Shown: positions 63,239-64,000 of the stretch, piece after piece
How positions within the stretch are numbered: position 1 is the stretch's first letter
Layout of the letters: each line of letters begins with the position of its first letter
From: Oceanobacillus bengalensis
GTDB lineage: Bacteria > Bacillota > Bacilli > Bacillales > Amphibacillaceae
Direction of reading: 5' to 3'
Assembly: GCF_003628445.1 (NCBI RefSeq)
Contig: NZ_RBZO01000002.1
Location: 1-64,000, forward strand
DNA: 64,000 nucleotides
Translations under genes and position numbers: made by a program
The notes under the pieces: generated by a model
The model's database searches: none
What the model was told of the DNA's origin: nothing
The model's input: the letters and a program-made list of their open reading frames with translations, nothing else

Positions 63239-64000
63239 TTATTTTTTGTAGTCCATTAATACATCAGTAACTTTTTGTACAGCAAGGCCAGATTCTTTAT
63301 TATGAGTGTCCTCTACTTGCATAGCAATTAAAATATCTTGGTCATCGGTTGGATATGCAACAAACCAACTATTCTCCTCACCAGATTCATCAAGTGTTTG
63401 CTTTAATTCCACGGTGCCTGTTTTCCCGGAAATCGGGAAATCCGCAGCTTGTGCTTTCTTTGCTGTTCCATCCGTTACGACTGCTCGGAGTGCGTCTTGG
63501 ATGATATCTACTTGCTCAGGAGTGATTAAACCTTCCTGTAACACCTGTGCCGTTTCTTCACTTGCCAAGAAAGTTGGTTTTATCATATTTCCATCATTTA
63601 AGAAAGAAGTATAGGCTGTTGCTAAGTGTATCGCAGTCATCAAGATTTCGCCTTGACCATAGCTTGTATTCGCTAGCAAAAGTTCATCATCTAAATTACC
63701 ACTATTGGATATTGATGATGCTGTAACGGCATAGCTGTATGGGAAATCAGCACCAAATCCAAACTGTTCTAAGCCACTTACAAATGCGTCAGCTCCCATT
63801 TCAACTGCTTGCATTGCAAAGTAAATATTATCTGAGCGAATAAGCGCGTCTTTTAAATCAACTGGACCGTTTGAAGTTGAGACTCTTGTTACTTCATAAT
63901 CTCCCCACTCTGGTCCCTTGCTCCACGTTAATCCATTAATTTCAAATCCCTCATTCGGATCGATTGTACCATTATGAAGTCCGATTGCTGCTGTAATTGG
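63239..64000 (-). CDS. Class B penicillin-binding protein, 3' part (PbpC/PBP3-like)
   Basis: Partial gene running off the right edge; about 253 C-terminal residues are seen. The transpeptidase motifs visible are SDN (in ALIRSDNIYFAMQ) and KTGT (SGKTGTVELKQ). The serine of SxxK lies outside the window. Segments such as NTSYGQGEILMTAIHLA and NSWFVAYPTDD fit the PBP3/MecA-related group. It cross-links peptidoglycan on the outer face of the membrane. No clear terminator precedes the composite repeat, unless the hairpin at 63150 serves. Confidence 0.9.
   Translation of the reverse strand, partial: PITAAIGLHNGTIDPNEGFEINGLTWSKGPEWGDYEVTRVSTSNGPVDLKDALIRSDNIYFAMQAVEMGADAFVSGLEQFGFGADFPYSYAVTASSISNSGNLDDELLLANTSYGQGEILMTAIHLATAYTSFLNDGNMIKPTFLASEETAQVLQEGLITPEQVDIIQDALRAVVTDGTAKKAQAADFPISGKTGTVELKQTLDESGEENSWFVAYPTDDQDILIAMQVEDTHNKESGLAVQKVTDVLMDYKK

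Overview
The window looks like chromosome from a low-GC, Gram-positive, motile, endospore-forming member of the Bacillaceae. An Oceanobacillus/Virgibacillus/Ornithinibacillus-like genus is a guess. The evidence is strong AGGAGG-type ribosome sites, SigD-type flagellar promoters, an Sda sporulation checkpoint protein, LtaS, HemAT, MotAB, UvsE, a Fur box and a Bacillus-type purine riboswitch. No rRNA, tRNA, CRISPR array or intact transposon was seen. Several families of short intergenic repeats are scattered through the region.

Layout. 0-7.4 kb: a membrane protein gene whose 5' end abuts an IS21-like end remnant, an alpha/beta hydrolase with a non-standard start, UV-damage endonuclease uvsE, a Sel1-repeat gene bracketed by direct repeats, a guanine-type purine riboswitch with a PbuG-type permease, and cheV. 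7.7-20.7 kb: a signalling block. It holds sda, a REC-PAS-GGDEF-EAL-LuxR regulator, a GAF-containing hybrid histidine kinase overlapping a CheR-type methyltransferase, and a convergent cyclic-di-GMP operon (CheY-like receiver, PAS-GGDEF-EAL-PilZ, PilZ, PAS-GGDEF). 21-23.3 kb: acyl-ACP thioesterase, then a Fur-box promoter, a 13-copy 51-bp tandem array and a flavodoxin. 23.4-34.3 kb: a maltodextrin locus (GH15, MdxEFG transporter, GH31, LacI-type regulator, GH13) with shared operator sequences.

34.6-38.5 kb: an accessory patch with a Uma2-type nuclease, a basic protein ending in the SSB tail DDDLPF, a divergent primase-helicase of the TOTE-associated type, and a type I toxin-antitoxin locus (holin-like toxin plus antisense RNA). 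38.7-54.2 kb: motility and chemotaxis (HemAT, MotAB, YjfB-like protein, FliD, a small helical FliD neighbour, an MCP, CheX, CheA, CheW), with LtaS between them. Matches to the SigD promoter consensus precede motA, fliD and cheX. cheX has a long, strongly folding leader. 54.4-64 kb: two MFS transporters, remnants of a transporter gene, a HAD phosphatase, a divergent YeiH/LysR pair, a YdjO-like zinc protein, a duplicated P-loop ATPase, an IDEAL-domain protein, a GC-rich composite repeat, and the 3' part of a class B penicillin-binding protein.

Points most worth following are the SSB-tail protein beside the primase-helicase, the hybrid kinase/methyltransferase pair next to a five-domain c-di-GMP/LuxR regulator, the Fur promoter separated from its flavodoxin by a minisatellite, the cheX leader, and the type I toxin locus.
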